Below, one piece after another: positions 15,234 through 23,334 of a DNA stretch of 33,598 nucleotides. The stretch covers positions 1 to 33,598 of the forward strand of contig CAUBIP010000009.1 of NCBI GenBank assembly GCA_958436045.1. The letters run 5' to 3'. A model generated the notes under the pieces. The model searched no databases and had not been told where the DNA came from. It saw only the letters and a list, made by a program, of their open reading frames with translations. The stretch is from an uncultured Oscillospiraceae bacterium (GTDB lineage Bacteria; Bacillota; Clostridia; Oscillospirales; Oscillospiraceae). The first letter of the stretch is position 1. Each line of letters begins with the position of its first letter. The translations under genes and the position numbers were made by a program.

Positions 15234-16295
15234 ATGCGCATATTCGTCATCAACCCCGGCGCCACTTCGACGAAGATCGCCATTTTTGAAGAAGAGACCG
15301 CCGTTTTTTCCAAAACCATCACCCACGACGCAGACGCGCTGGCGCCCTTTTCCCAGGTGCTGGACCAGGTAGAATACCGGCTAGCGCTGATCCGCCAGGC
15401 GTTAGAGGAGAGCGGCTTCCGCTTGCAGGACCTTGACGCCATCTGCGCCCGGGGCGGGCTGCTGCGCCATATCCCCGCCGGGACCTACCGGATCACCGAC
15501 CGGGTCCTGGCGGATATTTACCATCCGCCCTACGGAGAGCACGCAGCGAACCTTGGCGTCGTGCTAGCCGATCGGCTGGCCCGCCCGGCGGGGCTGCCTG
15601 CGTTTTTCGTCGACCCCGTCAGCGTGGACGAGCTGTCGGGCCTGGCGCGTATCTCCGGCTGCGCCGGGATGGAGCGGGAGAGCTTTTTTCACGCACTGAA
15701 TCAAAAATGCGCCGCCCGCAAGGCCGCGCAGCAGCTGGGAAAGCCCTATGCGGCCCTGCGGCTCATCGTCGCCCATCTGGGCGGCGGCGTCTCCGTCGCT
15801 GCCCATGACCATGGCCGCGTGATCGACAACTATAATGTCAAGGACGATGGCGCCATGGGGATGGATCGGGGCGGTGCGCTGCCGGTGGGCGCGGTCGTGA
15901 AGCTCTGCTTCTCTGGCCTTACCCAGGCGGAGGTGCAGGCAAAGCTGGGCAGTGGGGCCGGTGTCTTCTCCTACCTCGGCACGCGGGACCTGCGCCAGGT
16001 CGAGCGCCGCGCCTTCCAGGAAGCAGATGCTCAGGCGCTGCAGATCTTCCAGGCCCTGGCCTACCAGCTGGCCAAGGACATCGGCGCTATGGCCGCTGTT
16101 CTGCGCTATCAGGTCGACGCCATCGTCTACACCGGCGGCATGGCCCACAGCGACCGCCTGTGCCGGGAGATCAGCAGCTATGTCGGCCCCCTCGCGCCGG
16201 TGCTGCGCTTTCCTGGGGAGTTTGAGATGCAGGCGCTGGCGGCAGGCGCGCTGCGTGTCCTGTATGGGCAGCCCGCACTGGACTATTGCCCTTAG
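15234..16295 (+). CDS. buk: Butyrate kinase family acyl kinase (probably aryl- or branched-acyl phosphate)
   Basis: This 353-residue member of the acetate/butyrate kinase (ASKHA) superfamily transfers phosphate from an acyl phosphate to ADP, making ATP and a free acid. It shows the N-terminal phosphate loop INPGATSTKIAIF, the conserved ARGGLL, VDPVSVDEL, VAHLGGGVSVAAHDHGRVID, MGMDRGGALPVG and the C-terminal TGGMAHS and GEFEMQALAAGAL. AGGAGG lies 7 nt from the ATG. Family relatives act on butyrate, isobutyrate or other acyl groups. The gene is co-directional with ptb, iorAB and an aminotransferase, so its physiological substrate is more likely an arylacetyl phosphate than butyryl phosphate. 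No butyryl-CoA pathway gene is present in the window. Confidence 0.93.
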   Translation: MRIFVINPGATSTKIAIFEEETAVFSKTITHDADALAPFSQVLDQVEYRLALIRQALEESGFRLQDLDAICARGGLLRHIPAGTYRITDRVLADIYHPPYGEHAANLGVVLADRLARPAGLPAFFVDPVSVDELSGLARISGCAGMERESFFHALNQKCAARKAAQQLGKPYAALRLIVAHLGGGVSVAAHDHGRVIDNYNVKDDGAMGMDRGGALPVGAVVKLCFSGLTQAEVQAKLGSGAGVFSYLGTRDLRQVERRAFQEADAQALQIFQALAYQLAKDIGAMAAVLRYQVDAIVYTGGMAHSDRLCREISSYVGPLAPVLRFPGEFEMQALAAGALRVLYGQPALDYCP

Positions 16296-16313
16296 CCATT
16301 TGGAGGTACCCCT

Positions 16314-17249
16314 ATGTATATCCAATCCTTCTATAAACTGCTCTCCGTCGCCTCGAGCCTGAAGGGAGAGCACACCATGGCCGTCGTCCGGGCCGATGAT
16401 GAGGACGTGCTCGACGCCGTTGTCGACGCCCAGGAGGCCCATATGGCCCGCTCCATTTTGATTGGCGACACAGCTAAAATCCAGCGCATCCTGGAAAAGC
16501 ACCATATTGACTGGCAGGATTACACCATCCTCCAGGAGGATAATGACGTCCGCGCCGCCAAGCTTGGCGTGCAGCTGGTGCGCCAGGGTAAGGCCGATAT
16601 TTTGCTGAAGGGCCTCATCGGCACCGGCACACTGATGCGCGAGGTCGTCTCTCCGGAGCGGGGGATCCGCACCGGCGCGTTGCTCTCGCACCTGATGTTT
16701 TATGAGCCCGCTGGGTACAAGCTCCTGTGCGTGACCGACGGCGGCATCAATACCTTCCCGGACCTGGAAAAGAAAAAGCAGATCCTCGCCCACGCAGCCC
16801 GGGTCTTTCAGAAATTTAACCACGATCATATCACCGCCGCCTGCATCTGTGGCGCGGAGACGGTCAATCCCAAGATCGCCTCGACAGTAGACGCCCAGGC
16901 GCTGAGCGCCATGAACGAGCACTGGCAGCGCATGTATCATATGACGGTCTACGGTCCGGTCGGGCTGGACCTGGCCATATCCAAAGCCGCCGTCGCCCAC
17001 AAGCATTACCCCGCCGCCTACGCGGGGGACGCGGACATCCTCCTCGTCCCCAATTACGAGGTCGGCAATGCCATTGGCAAAGCCATGAGCGTCTTTGCCC
17101 ACGCCAGAAATGCCGGCGTTGTCGTCGGCGCCCAGGCGCCTATCGCCCTGGTCTCCCGCAGCGACAGTGTCGAGAGCCGTCTCAACTCCATCGCCCTGTG
17201 CTGCCTGCTGGCGGAACAAGAACCAGCACAACCGGAACAAAACGTTTAG
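16314..17249 (+). CDS. ptb: Phosphate butyryltransferase family acyl-CoA:phosphate transferase
   Basis: This 311-residue member of the phosphate acetyl/butyryltransferase family exchanges CoA for phosphate on an acyl-CoA. Visible motifs are VVRADDEDVLDAV, ILIGDTAKIQ, LKGLIGTGTLMREV, HLMFYEPAGYKLLCVTDGG and the C-terminal PNYEVGNAIGKAM and APIALVSRSDS. Length is typical for Ptb. It follows the kinase by 18 bp with GGAGG 7 nt upstream of the ATG. Together the two enzymes convert acyl-CoA to acid plus ATP. Given iorAB downstream, the acyl-CoA is probably phenylacetyl-, 4-hydroxyphenylacetyl- or indoleacetyl-CoA (inference). Confidence 0.92.
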   Translation: MYIQSFYKLLSVASSLKGEHTMAVVRADDEDVLDAVVDAQEAHMARSILIGDTAKIQRILEKHHIDWQDYTILQEDNDVRAAKLGVQLVRQGKADILLKGLIGTGTLMREVVSPERGIRTGALLSHLMFYEPAGYKLLCVTDGGINTFPDLEKKKQILAHAARVFQKFNHDHITAACICGAETVNPKIASTVDAQALSAMNEHWQRMYHMTVYGPVGLDLAISKAAVAHKHYPAAYAGDADILLVPNYEVGNAIGKAMSVFAHARNAGVVVGAQAPIALVSRSDSVESRLNSIALCCLLAEQEPAQPEQNV

Positions 17250-17272
17250 AGAATAGAAAGGTGGAACACCCC

Positions 17273-19024
17273 ATGAAGCATCTTATGTCCGGCAATGAGG
17301 CCGCTGCCCGCGGCGCTTATGAGGCTGGCGTCAAGGTATGCTCGGCATACCCCGGGACGCCCAGCACGGAAATCTTCGAAAACCTGCCCCAGTACGGCGA
17401 CGCGCTGTACTGCGAGTGGGCTCCCAATGAAAAGGTTGCCGCGGAGATGACCTACGGCGCATCCCTGGGCGGCGTCCGCAGCCTGTGCGCCATGAAGCAC
17501 GTCGGCGTCAACGTCGCGGCAGACCCGATCTTTACCGCGGCCTATAACGGTGTCGGCAAGGGCTATGTCATCGTCTCGGCGGACGACCCCTCCCTCCATT
17601 CCAGCCAGAATGAGCAGGACAACCGCCATTATGCCAAGGCGGCGAAGCTTGCCATGCTGGAGCCGTCGGACTCCCAGGAGTGCAAGGACTTTATGAAGGC
17701 CGCCTTCGACCTCTCGGAGCAGTTTGATCTCCCCGTCCTCTTCCGCACAACAACCCGGGTCTGTCATTCCAAGAGCCTGGTGGAATTCGGCGAGCACGAA
17801 GAGCACGATTACCCCCCCTTCCAGCGGGATATCCGCCACCGGGTCTGTACCCCGGCCAATGCGTACTTAAACCATCCGCTGTTGGAGCAGAAGCTCAAGG
17901 ATCTGGAAGCCTACGGCAACACCTGTCCCTTTAATAAGGTCGAGATGGCAGGCAGCAAGATCGGTGTGATTACCGCCTCCATCGCATACCAGTACGCCAA
18001 GGAGGCCTTCCCGGAGGACACCTCCTTCCTGAAGCTGGGCCTGACCTATCCCCTGCCCATGGACCTCATCCGCGACTTTGCTTCCAAGGTCGAGACGCTC
18101 TATGTCATCGAAGAGCTGGACAGCTTTATGGAAGACGAGATCAAGGCCGCCGGTATCGCCTGCATCGGCAAGGAGCTGACCGGCCGCCTGTATGAGCTCA
18201 ACCCGCAGCTGCTGAAGGAGCGCATCTTCGGCCAGAAGCCGGAGACGGTGGACGTCGGCGTCAAGGCCGTGCCCCGCGCCCCGGCGCTGTGCCCCGGCTG
18301 CCCCCACAGAGGCTTCTTCTACACCATGGGCAAGCATAAGGACTATGTCGTCTCCGGCGATATCGGCTGTTACACGCTGGGCTGCGCCGCACCCCTGAGC
18401 GCAGTGGACTCGGTTGTCTGCATGGGCGGCGGCTTTACCGTCGCCATGGGTATGTCTAAGGCCTTTGAGATGGCTGGCGACACCAGCCACAAGGTCTTCG
18501 GCGTCATGGGCGACTCCACCTTCTTCCACTCCGGCATGACCGGCGCAGCGGAGATTATCTACAACAAGGGTAACGTCATCCCCGTCGTCTTGGATAACCA
18601 CATCACCGGTATGACCGGCCACCAGGATAATCCCGGCTCCGGCTACACGCTGCAGGGCGAGATCGCCGACCAGATCAAGATTGAAAAAGTCCTGGAGGCG
18701 TATGGCTTCCAGAATGTCATTGTCGTAGACCCGCAGGATCTGGCCGCCATGCAGAAGGCTGTGGACGACGCCCTGGCCTCGTCCGTCCCGGCAGCCATTG
18801 TCTGCCGCCGCCCCTGCCTGCTCATCAAGCGCATCAAGCATGATATCGGCAAGTGCGTAGTCGATACGGACAAGTGCATCGGCTGCAAGAAGTGCCTAAA
18901 GGTCGGCTGCCCGGCGCTGATGATGCAGGGCAAGAAGTCCCATATTGATCCCACCCTCTGCGTCGGCTGCACCGTCTGCGCACAGGTTTGCCCGGTGGGC
19001 GCGATTTCCAGAAAGGAGAACTGA
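17273..19024 (+). CDS. iorA: Indolepyruvate:ferredoxin oxidoreductase, alpha subunit
   Basis: This 583-residue protein oxidatively decarboxylates aryl pyruvates to aryl-acetyl-CoA, CO2 and reduced ferredoxin together with IorB. The N-terminal pyrimidine-type domain starts MKHLMSGNEAAARGA with CSAYPGTPSTEI. The thiamine diphosphate domain has CPGCPHRGFFY, GDIGCYTLG, MGGGFTVAMGM and GDSTFFHSGMTG with a following VVLDNHITGMTGHQ (Mg-TPP site). The last 60 residues hold two [4Fe-4S] motifs (CIGCKKC and CVGCTVCAQVCP). The open frame extends upstream, but the ATG at 17273 has AAAGGTGG 8 nt before it. Length fits the family. It is oxygen-sensitive and cytoplasmic. Confidence 0.97.
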   Translation: MKHLMSGNEAAARGAYEAGVKVCSAYPGTPSTEIFENLPQYGDALYCEWAPNEKVAAEMTYGASLGGVRSLCAMKHVGVNVAADPIFTAAYNGVGKGYVIVSADDPSLHSSQNEQDNRHYAKAAKLAMLEPSDSQECKDFMKAAFDLSEQFDLPVLFRTTTRVCHSKSLVEFGEHEEHDYPPFQRDIRHRVCTPANAYLNHPLLEQKLKDLEAYGNTCPFNKVEMAGSKIGVITASIAYQYAKEAFPEDTSFLKLGLTYPLPMDLIRDFASKVETLYVIEELDSFMEDEIKAAGIACIGKELTGRLYELNPQLLKERIFGQKPETVDVGVKAVPRAPALCPGCPHRGFFYTMGKHKDYVVSGDIGCYTLGCAAPLSAVDSVVCMGGGFTVAMGMSKAFEMAGDTSHKVFGVMGDSTFFHSGMTGAAEIIYNKGNVIPVVLDNHITGMTGHQDNPGSGYTLQGEIADQIKIEKVLEAYGFQNVIVVDPQDLAAMQKAVDDALASSVPAAIVCRRPCLLIKRIKHDIGKCVVDTDKCIGCKKCLKVGCPALMMQGKKSHIDPTLCVGCTVCAQVCPVGAISRKEN

Positions 19025-19025
19025 G

Positions 19026-19604
19026 ATGAACCAGACAAAAAGTGTTCTGCTGGTCGGCGTTGGCGGCCAGGGCGCCATTTTGGTGGCGAAGATTCTGGTA
19101 AATGGCCTGATGCAGGCTGGCTATGATGTCAAAATGTCCGAAGTCCACGGCATGAGCCAGCGCGGCGGCTCTGTCTCCACCCAGGTCCACTGGGGCGATA
19201 AGGTCTACTCCCCGGTCATCGGCAAGGGCGCGGCGGATATCATCGTCGCGTTTGAAAAAATGGAAGCCGTCCGCTACGCCGACTTTTTAAAGCCCGACGG
19301 CATTGCCGTCATCAACGACTACGAGATGGCCTCCTCCTCCATCGCGGCCGGGCAGTTTGCCTACCCCGAGGGTTGCCTGGAAGCCACGCAGCAGCATTTC
19401 AAGACCTATAGCCTGAATGCCGCGGACATCGCCATGTCCCTGGGCAATCCGAAGTGTATGAACGTCGTCCTCTTTGGCGCAATGACAAAGGCGCTGGCCA
19501 TGGACCATATCGACTGGGAGGCCGTCATCCGTGCGACGGTGCCGGAAAAATTCATCGACCTCAACCTCAAGGCGTTCCATGCGGGCTACGACGCAGCCCA
19601 ATAA
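19026..19604 (+). CDS. iorB: Indolepyruvate:ferredoxin oxidoreductase, beta subunit
   Basis: This 192-residue gamma-type 2-oxoacid oxidoreductase domain protein has the signature GVGGQGAILVAKIL, SEVHGMSQRGGSVSTQVHWG and the ADIIVAFEKMEAVRY segment. It starts one base after the iorA stop, with AAAGGAG upstream, so the two subunits are made together. With IorA it forms the arylpyruvate oxidoreductase; the reduced ferredoxin could feed the [FeFe] hydrogenase at 26013-27533 or other acceptors (inference). Confidence 0.97.
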   Translation: MNQTKSVLLVGVGGQGAILVAKILVNGLMQAGYDVKMSEVHGMSQRGGSVSTQVHWGDKVYSPVIGKGAADIIVAFEKMEAVRYADFLKPDGIAVINDYEMASSSIAAGQFAYPEGCLEATQQHFKTYSLNAADIAMSLGNPKCMNVVLFGAMTKALAMDHIDWEAVIRATVPEKFIDLNLKAFHAGYDAAQ

Positions 19605-19637
19605 GCCTACCCCACGCGCAAAGGAGGATCCCTCATT

Positions 19638-20825
19638 ATGTTGAACCAAACCATGTATCAGCTGGGCGCCGTCCGTTCCGGCATCCGGGAGCTATTTGAA
19701 TATGGCCTGCAGCAGGCCGCTCTCTGCGGCAAGGAAAATGTCTTTGACTACTCCCTGGGCAATCCGTCCATCCCGGCCCCGCCGGAGGTCAATGATTCGA
19801 TCGTGGACATTGCCCGCAACGAGGACACTCTCCTCGTCCATGGCTACACCTCCGCACCCGGCTATGACGGCGTCCGCCAGGCCGTGGCGGACGATCTGAA
19901 CCACCGCTTCCAGGCGGGCGTCCGGCCCCAGAATCTGTTCTTCACCTGCGGCGCCGCCCCGGCGCTCATCGCCGTCTTGCGGGCCCTGGCTGTCGCGGAC
20001 AGCGAGGTCATCGCCATTGCTCCGTTCTTCCCGGAGTATCGCCCCTTCGCGGAGACGAACGGCCATCACTTCGTCGTCGTCCCGCCGGATATGGCGCATT
20101 TCCAGATCAATTTTGACGCCCTGGCCCAGTGCCTGAATCCGCACACCCAGGCCATCATCATCAACTCCCCCAATAACCCCTCCGGCGTCGTCTACACCCG
20201 CCAGACCTTGGAAAAGCTGGCCCGCCTGCTGGAAGAGCGCAGCGCGGCCTACGGCCACCCCATCTATCTCATCGCCGACGAGCCCTACCGGGAGCTGGTC
20301 TACGGCGGCGTCGAGGTCCCGTTTATCCCGACGATCTATAAAAACACCATCGTCTGCTACTCCTGGTCCAAGTCGCTGAGCCTGCCGGGCGAGCGCATCG
20401 GGTACGTCTATGTCCCCGATGCTGCAGCAGACAGTCAGGCGCTCTTTGCCGCCGTCGCCGGGGCCAGCCGCGCCTGCGGCCATGTCTGCCCGCCCAGCCT
20501 GCTGCAGCGGGTCGTCGCCCGGTGCGTCCAGCTGCCGCCGGACCTCAAGGCGTACGATGAAAACCGCACGCTGCTCTATAATGAGCTGACGAAAATGGGC
20601 TATTCTATGGCCAAGCCCGACGGCGCGTTCTATCTCTTCATCAAGGCTCCCAATGGTGACGCCGACGTCTTCTCGGACCTGGCGAAGAAAAAGAACCTCC
20701 TCGTCGTCCCCGGCACCAGCTTTGGCTGCAAGGAATACTTCCGGATCTGCTACTGCGTCTCGAATGACATGATCCGCCGCAGTCTTCCCGCCTTCCAGGC
20801 CATGTGGGACGAGACCCACATATAA
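19638..20825 (+). CDS. Class I/II PLP-dependent aminotransferase, probably aromatic amino acid type
   Basis: This 395-residue fold-type I aminotransferase has FDYSLGNPSIPAP near residue 36, YTSAPGYDGVRQA, the INSPNNPSGVVY block, IADEPYRELVYGG, the PLP lysine in SWSKSLSLPGERIGY and the C-terminal substrate Arg region (YFRICYC). It ends the kinase-ptb-iorAB operon, with AAAGGAGG upstream. Expected role: removal of the amino group from Phe, Tyr or Trp to give the aryl pyruvate used by IorAB. Substrate is inferred from context; the family alone would also allow aspartate or alanine. It could additionally supply the final transamination in Phe/Tyr synthesis, since no other such enzyme is in the window. 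Confidence 0.92.
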   Translation: MLNQTMYQLGAVRSGIRELFEYGLQQAALCGKENVFDYSLGNPSIPAPPEVNDSIVDIARNEDTLLVHGYTSAPGYDGVRQAVADDLNHRFQAGVRPQNLFFTCGAAPALIAVLRALAVADSEVIAIAPFFPEYRPFAETNGHHFVVVPPDMAHFQINFDALAQCLNPHTQAIIINSPNNPSGVVYTRQTLEKLARLLEERSAAYGHPIYLIADEPYRELVYGGVEVPFIPTIYKNTIVCYSWSKSLSLPGERIGYVYVPDAAADSQALFAAVAGASRACGHVCPPSLLQRVVARCVQLPPDLKAYDENRTLLYNELTKMGYSMAKPDGAFYLFIKAPNGDADVFSDLAKKKNLLVVPGTSFGCKEYFRICYCVSNDMIRRSLPAFQAMWDETHI

Positions 20826-20839
20826 AAATACTATAAACT

Positions 20840-20871
20840 GTCCGCCGTTCTGTCTGTACAGAACGGCGGAC
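20840..20871 (+). terminator. Terminator of the fermentation operon
   Basis: A perfect 14-bp inverted repeat (GTCCGCCGTTCTGT / ACAGAACGGCGGAC) with a 4-nt loop is followed by TTATTT, 15 bp after the aminotransferase stop. Confidence 0.8.
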
Positions 20872-20889
20872 TTATTTCATAAGCAAAAA

Positions 20890-20923
20890 CCGCGGCAGAG
20901 ACCTTGCTTGGTCTTTGCCGCGG
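20890..20923 (-). terminator. Terminator of proS
   Basis: A fully paired 14-bp stem (CCGCGGCAGAGACC / GGTCTTTGCCGCGG, one G-T pair) has a 6-nt loop and A5 at 20885-20889, which gives U5 on the reverse strand, 30 bp after the proS stop. Confidence 0.82.
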
Positions 20924-20953
20924 CTTTCGTTTCCATTTAATCTGATCTTGCGC

Positions 20954-22390
20954 TTAGTACGCAACGCCCCAGTAGATCATCTTTTTGGCGGGCTTGCCGC
21001 AGATGGGGCAGACATCGTCCAGATGCTCCTGCTGGAAGGGCATACAGCGGGAGGTCATCCCGGCTTCTTCCTTCATGCGGGCCTCACATTCGGGGCTCTC
21101 GCACCACATCGTCTTGATAAAGCCGCCGTGCTCCTGCTGCAGAGTGCGGGCCTCTTCCAGGCTGTGGGCCTCGTAGGTGTGCTCTTCCAGATTCTTCTTC
21201 GCACGCTGGTACAAGCCCTCGTGGACGGCATCCAGCAGCGAAGCGGCGGACTGCTCCAGCTGCGCCAGCGGGACAAACGCCTTCTCCCGGTTATCCCGGC
21301 GGACCATGCAGCACTGATTCTGCTCCAGATCCTTCGGACCGATCTCGATGCGCAGCGGCACACCCTTCATCTCCCACTGGGCGCACTTCCAGCCGAGGGA
21401 ATTATCGCTGTCGTCCAATTTCGCACGGAACCCAGCCACCTGCAGGCGGTCCAACAGCGCAGCGGCGGCATCCAGCACGCCGGGCTTATGCTGCGCCACG
21501 GGGACGACGACGATCTGCACCGGGGCGATCTTCGGGGGCAGGACCAGGCCGTTGTTATCGCCGTGGGTCATGATAATGCCGCCGATGAGCCGGGTGGAGA
21601 CGCCCCAGGAGGTCTGGTGCGGGTGGACCCGCTGGTTGTTCTGGTCGGTAAAGGTGATATCAAAGGCCTTGGCGAAGCCGTCGCCAAAGTAATGGGACGT
21701 ACCGGCCTGCAGGGCCTTGCGGTCGTGCATCATGCACTCGATGGTATACGTTGCTTCCGCGCCGTTGAATTTCTCTTTTTCTGTCTTGCGGCCGCGGGTC
21801 ACGGGCATGGCCAGGATATTCTCACAGAAGTCGGCGTAGACGTTCAGCATGCGCTCGGTCTCTTCCTTGGCCTCCTGGGCTGTGGCGTGCATGGTGTGGC
21901 CCTCCTGCCAGAGGAATTCCCGGTGCCGCAGGAAGGGGCGGGAGGTCTTCTCCCAGCGCAGGACGCTACACCACTGGTTATACATCTTCGGCAGGTCCCG
22001 GTGGGACTGGATGACGTTGCGGAAATGCTCGCAGAACAGCGTCTCCGACGTGGGACGGATGCAGTAGCGCTCTTCCAACTGGTCGCTGCCGCCCATAGTA
22101 ACCCAAGCGCACTCCGGGGCAAAGCCCTCGACGTGGTCCTTCTCCTTCTGCAGGAGAGATTCTGGGATCAGCATCGGCATATAGACATTTTCCGCGCCGG
22201 TCTCTTTAAACGCCGCGTCCATCAGCTTCTGGATATTTTCCCAGATCGCGTAGCCGTATGGGCGGTAAATAAACATGCCCTTGATGGAGGAATAGTCGAT
22301 CAGCTCCGCCTTTTTGCATACGTCTGTATACCACTGGGCAAAGTCAACCTCCATATCGGTGATTTGTTCCACTTTTTTCTCTTTTGCCAT
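20954..22390 (-). CDS. proS: Prolyl-tRNA synthetase, archaeal/eukaryotic type
   Basis: This 478-residue class II aminoacyl-tRNA synthetase charges tRNA-Pro. It is the short type without the INS editing domain of ordinary bacterial ProRS: KGMFIYRPYGYAIWENI, CIRPTSETLF, LRWEKTSRPFLRHREFLWQ, EGHTMHAT, THGDNNGLVLPP, the anticodon-binding domain from about residue 270, and a C-terminal zinc-like domain (CESPEC and CPICGK) ending in the typical WGVAY. An in-frame start lies nine codons upstream; MAKEKKVEQITD at 22390 is preferred because of GGGTGG upstream. No T-box leader fits in the 45-nt leader. This ProRS type is scattered among Firmicutes. Confidence 0.96.
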   Translation of the reverse strand: MAKEKKVEQITDMEVDFAQWYTDVCKKAELIDYSSIKGMFIYRPYGYAIWENIQKLMDAAFKETGAENVYMPMLIPESLLQKEKDHVEGFAPECAWVTMGGSDQLEERYCIRPTSETLFCEHFRNVIQSHRDLPKMYNQWCSVLRWEKTSRPFLRHREFLWQEGHTMHATAQEAKEETERMLNVYADFCENILAMPVTRGRKTEKEKFNGAEATYTIECMMHDRKALQAGTSHYFGDGFAKAFDITFTDQNNQRVHPHQTSWGVSTRLIGGIIMTHGDNNGLVLPPKIAPVQIVVVPVAQHKPGVLDAAAALLDRLQVAGFRAKLDDSDNSLGWKCAQWEMKGVPLRIEIGPKDLEQNQCCMVRRDNREKAFVPLAQLEQSAASLLDAVHEGLYQRAKKNLEEHTYEAHSLEEARTLQQEHGGFIKTMWCESPECEARMKEEAGMTSRCMPFQQEHLDDVCPICGKPAKKMIYWGVAY

Positions 22391-22440
22391 TGCTATTTGC
22401 CACCCTTTCGGTTTCATTATGGTGATCCCAATATTGTATA

Positions 22441-22469
22441 ATAATATCCGAATTTCCCGCGCAAGTCAA
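22441..22469 (-). promoter_or_regulatory. Promoter of proS
   Basis: On the reverse strand, TTGACT (22464-22469), a 17-bp spacer and TATTAT (22441-22446), about 50 bp upstream of the start. Confidence 0.65.
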
Positions 22470-22523
22470 GCCTACAGGGAGCGGAAATTCCACTCTCCTT
22501 TTGCGCTTTTGGGGGTGTTGTTC

Positions 22524-22720
22524 GACTACGCTGTATGCGCTTGAGGCGCAAAATCAGCACGCTGTGTAAACTAGCGCAACAAAATCAGAGCTTTTGACGT
22601 TCGCTTATTCGTCAATCCTACAGCACTAGGCTTGTGCACTTAGCATCCCACCCACTAGCCGCCGGTGAAAGTGATTTTCCCTTGACTTGCGCCTGCAGCC
22701 GCAAACTCTGTGCGGCTTTT
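22524..22720. repeat. Intergenic repeat element, partial relative of the 29.8-kb element
   Basis: The noncoding stretch between proS and the downstream gene resembles the element at 29720-29955. The best block is 22658-22720 against 29882-29946, sharing GCCGCCGG, TGATTTT, TTGCGCC, GCAAACTCTG and GGCTTTT in the same order with few gaps. A second shared block is near 22524-22560 (TATGCGC, AGGCGCA, CAGC, CACG). Hairpins include TTGACG / CGTCAA (about 22594-22615) and AGCCGCA / TGCGGCT followed by TTTT (22697-22720), the latter a possible terminator. I see no ORF. Confidence 0.5.
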
Positions 22721-22747
22721 GTGCGTCTCAGGGGGGAAAGCCCACCA

Positions 22748-23137
22748 TTAGCACGGCAGGACACTGCCCAGGGCCAAGACCGCATTGCGGACGCAGTCCG
22801 GACAGCTGCACAGCGGCGTTCCCGTCTGGACGCCCTTGAGGTCCTTACAGATCGTCGCACCACTGGTCTGCTGGAACGCCTGCAGCAGCTGCTTGGCGAT
22901 GCGGGGCGTACCGGTCCCGCCGGTCAGTACCCCGGCGACCAGGACCGCGCCGATCAGCGCCCCGCAGGTGCTCTCCATGCAGCCCATCCCGGCGGCAAAT
23001 CCCGCCGTCAGCTGCAGCAGCGTGTCAGGCTCCACCGGCAGCTCGTCTTCAAACACTTTTACGACGGACTGGGTGCAGTTATACTTCCCCGATTTTTTCA
23101 GCTCGGCAGCCAGCTCTGCCCGTTCTTCGATCGTCAT
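22748..23137 (-). CDS. C_GCAxxG_C_C family redox protein
   Basis: This 129-residue protein has the family cysteine pattern: a first Cys in KYNCTQSV, STCGALIGAVLV (the C-GA core of the family name), ICKDL and CSCPDCVRNAV. It is rich in small residues and helical segments (LTAGFAAGMGCMESTCG). The family is thought to be redox-active, sometimes membrane-associated or near metal and electron-transfer genes, but its function is not established. Start is fixed by AAAGGAG 9 nt upstream and by the perfect promoter at 23197-23225. It is divergent from hcp, hinting at a shared redox or nitrosative-stress context (inference). Confidence 0.88.
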   Translation of the reverse strand: MTIEERAELAAELKKSGKYNCTQSVVKVFEDELPVEPDTLLQLTAGFAAGMGCMESTCGALIGAVLVAGVLTGGTGTPRIAKQLLQAFQQTSGATICKDLKGVQTGTPLCSCPDCVRNAVLALGSVLPC

Positions 23138-23196
23138 AACGAAACGCTCCTTTTTCTATCTAGCCGGTTTTCTATACGGTCCGGCACATTTTCCTT

Positions 23197-23225
23197 ATTA
23201 TAGGACGGGGCGCAGCGAGTGTCAA
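23197..23225 (-). promoter_or_regulatory. Consensus promoter of the C_GCAxxG_C_C gene
   Basis: On the reverse strand, TTGACA (23220-23225), a 17-bp spacer and TATAAT (23197-23202) are perfect at both hexamers. Confidence 0.8.
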
Positions 23226-23285
23226 TAGCAGGCGGTGCTGCCTGTATAGCGCTGCGGAAACTGGGGAAAGCTAGCAGCAGATGCA

Positions 23286-23312
23286 GGCGCGCCCAGTCAG
23301 GCTGGGCACGCC
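23286..23312 (+). other. Hairpin just before the hcp ribosome binding site
   Basis: Arms GGCGcGCCCAG and CTGGGCaCGCC (one mismatch) around a 5-nt loop lie 7 bp before GGAGG of hcp. No U-run follows, so it is more likely a translation or mRNA-stability element than a terminator. Function unknown. Confidence 0.4.
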
Positions 23313-23334
23313 GGAATAAGGAGGAATATGACCT

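Noticed and set aside
15564..17240. 558-codon reverse-strand open frame opposite buk and ptb
   Set aside because: It spans two well-supported forward genes, has no recognisable domain, and is explained by high GC with codon bias suppressing antisense stops.
15234..17249. Terminal butyrate synthesis operon
   Set aside because: Kinase and transferase families fit, but no thiolase, crotonase, butyryl-CoA dehydrogenase or Etf genes are near, while iorAB and an aminotransferase are in the same operon.
22391..22440. T-box leader for proS
   Set aside because: The promoter leaves a leader of only about 45 nt, too short.
20915..22441. 508-codon forward open frame opposite proS
   Set aside because: Antisense shadow of a clear prolyl-tRNA synthetase; it also crosses the proS terminator and promoter.
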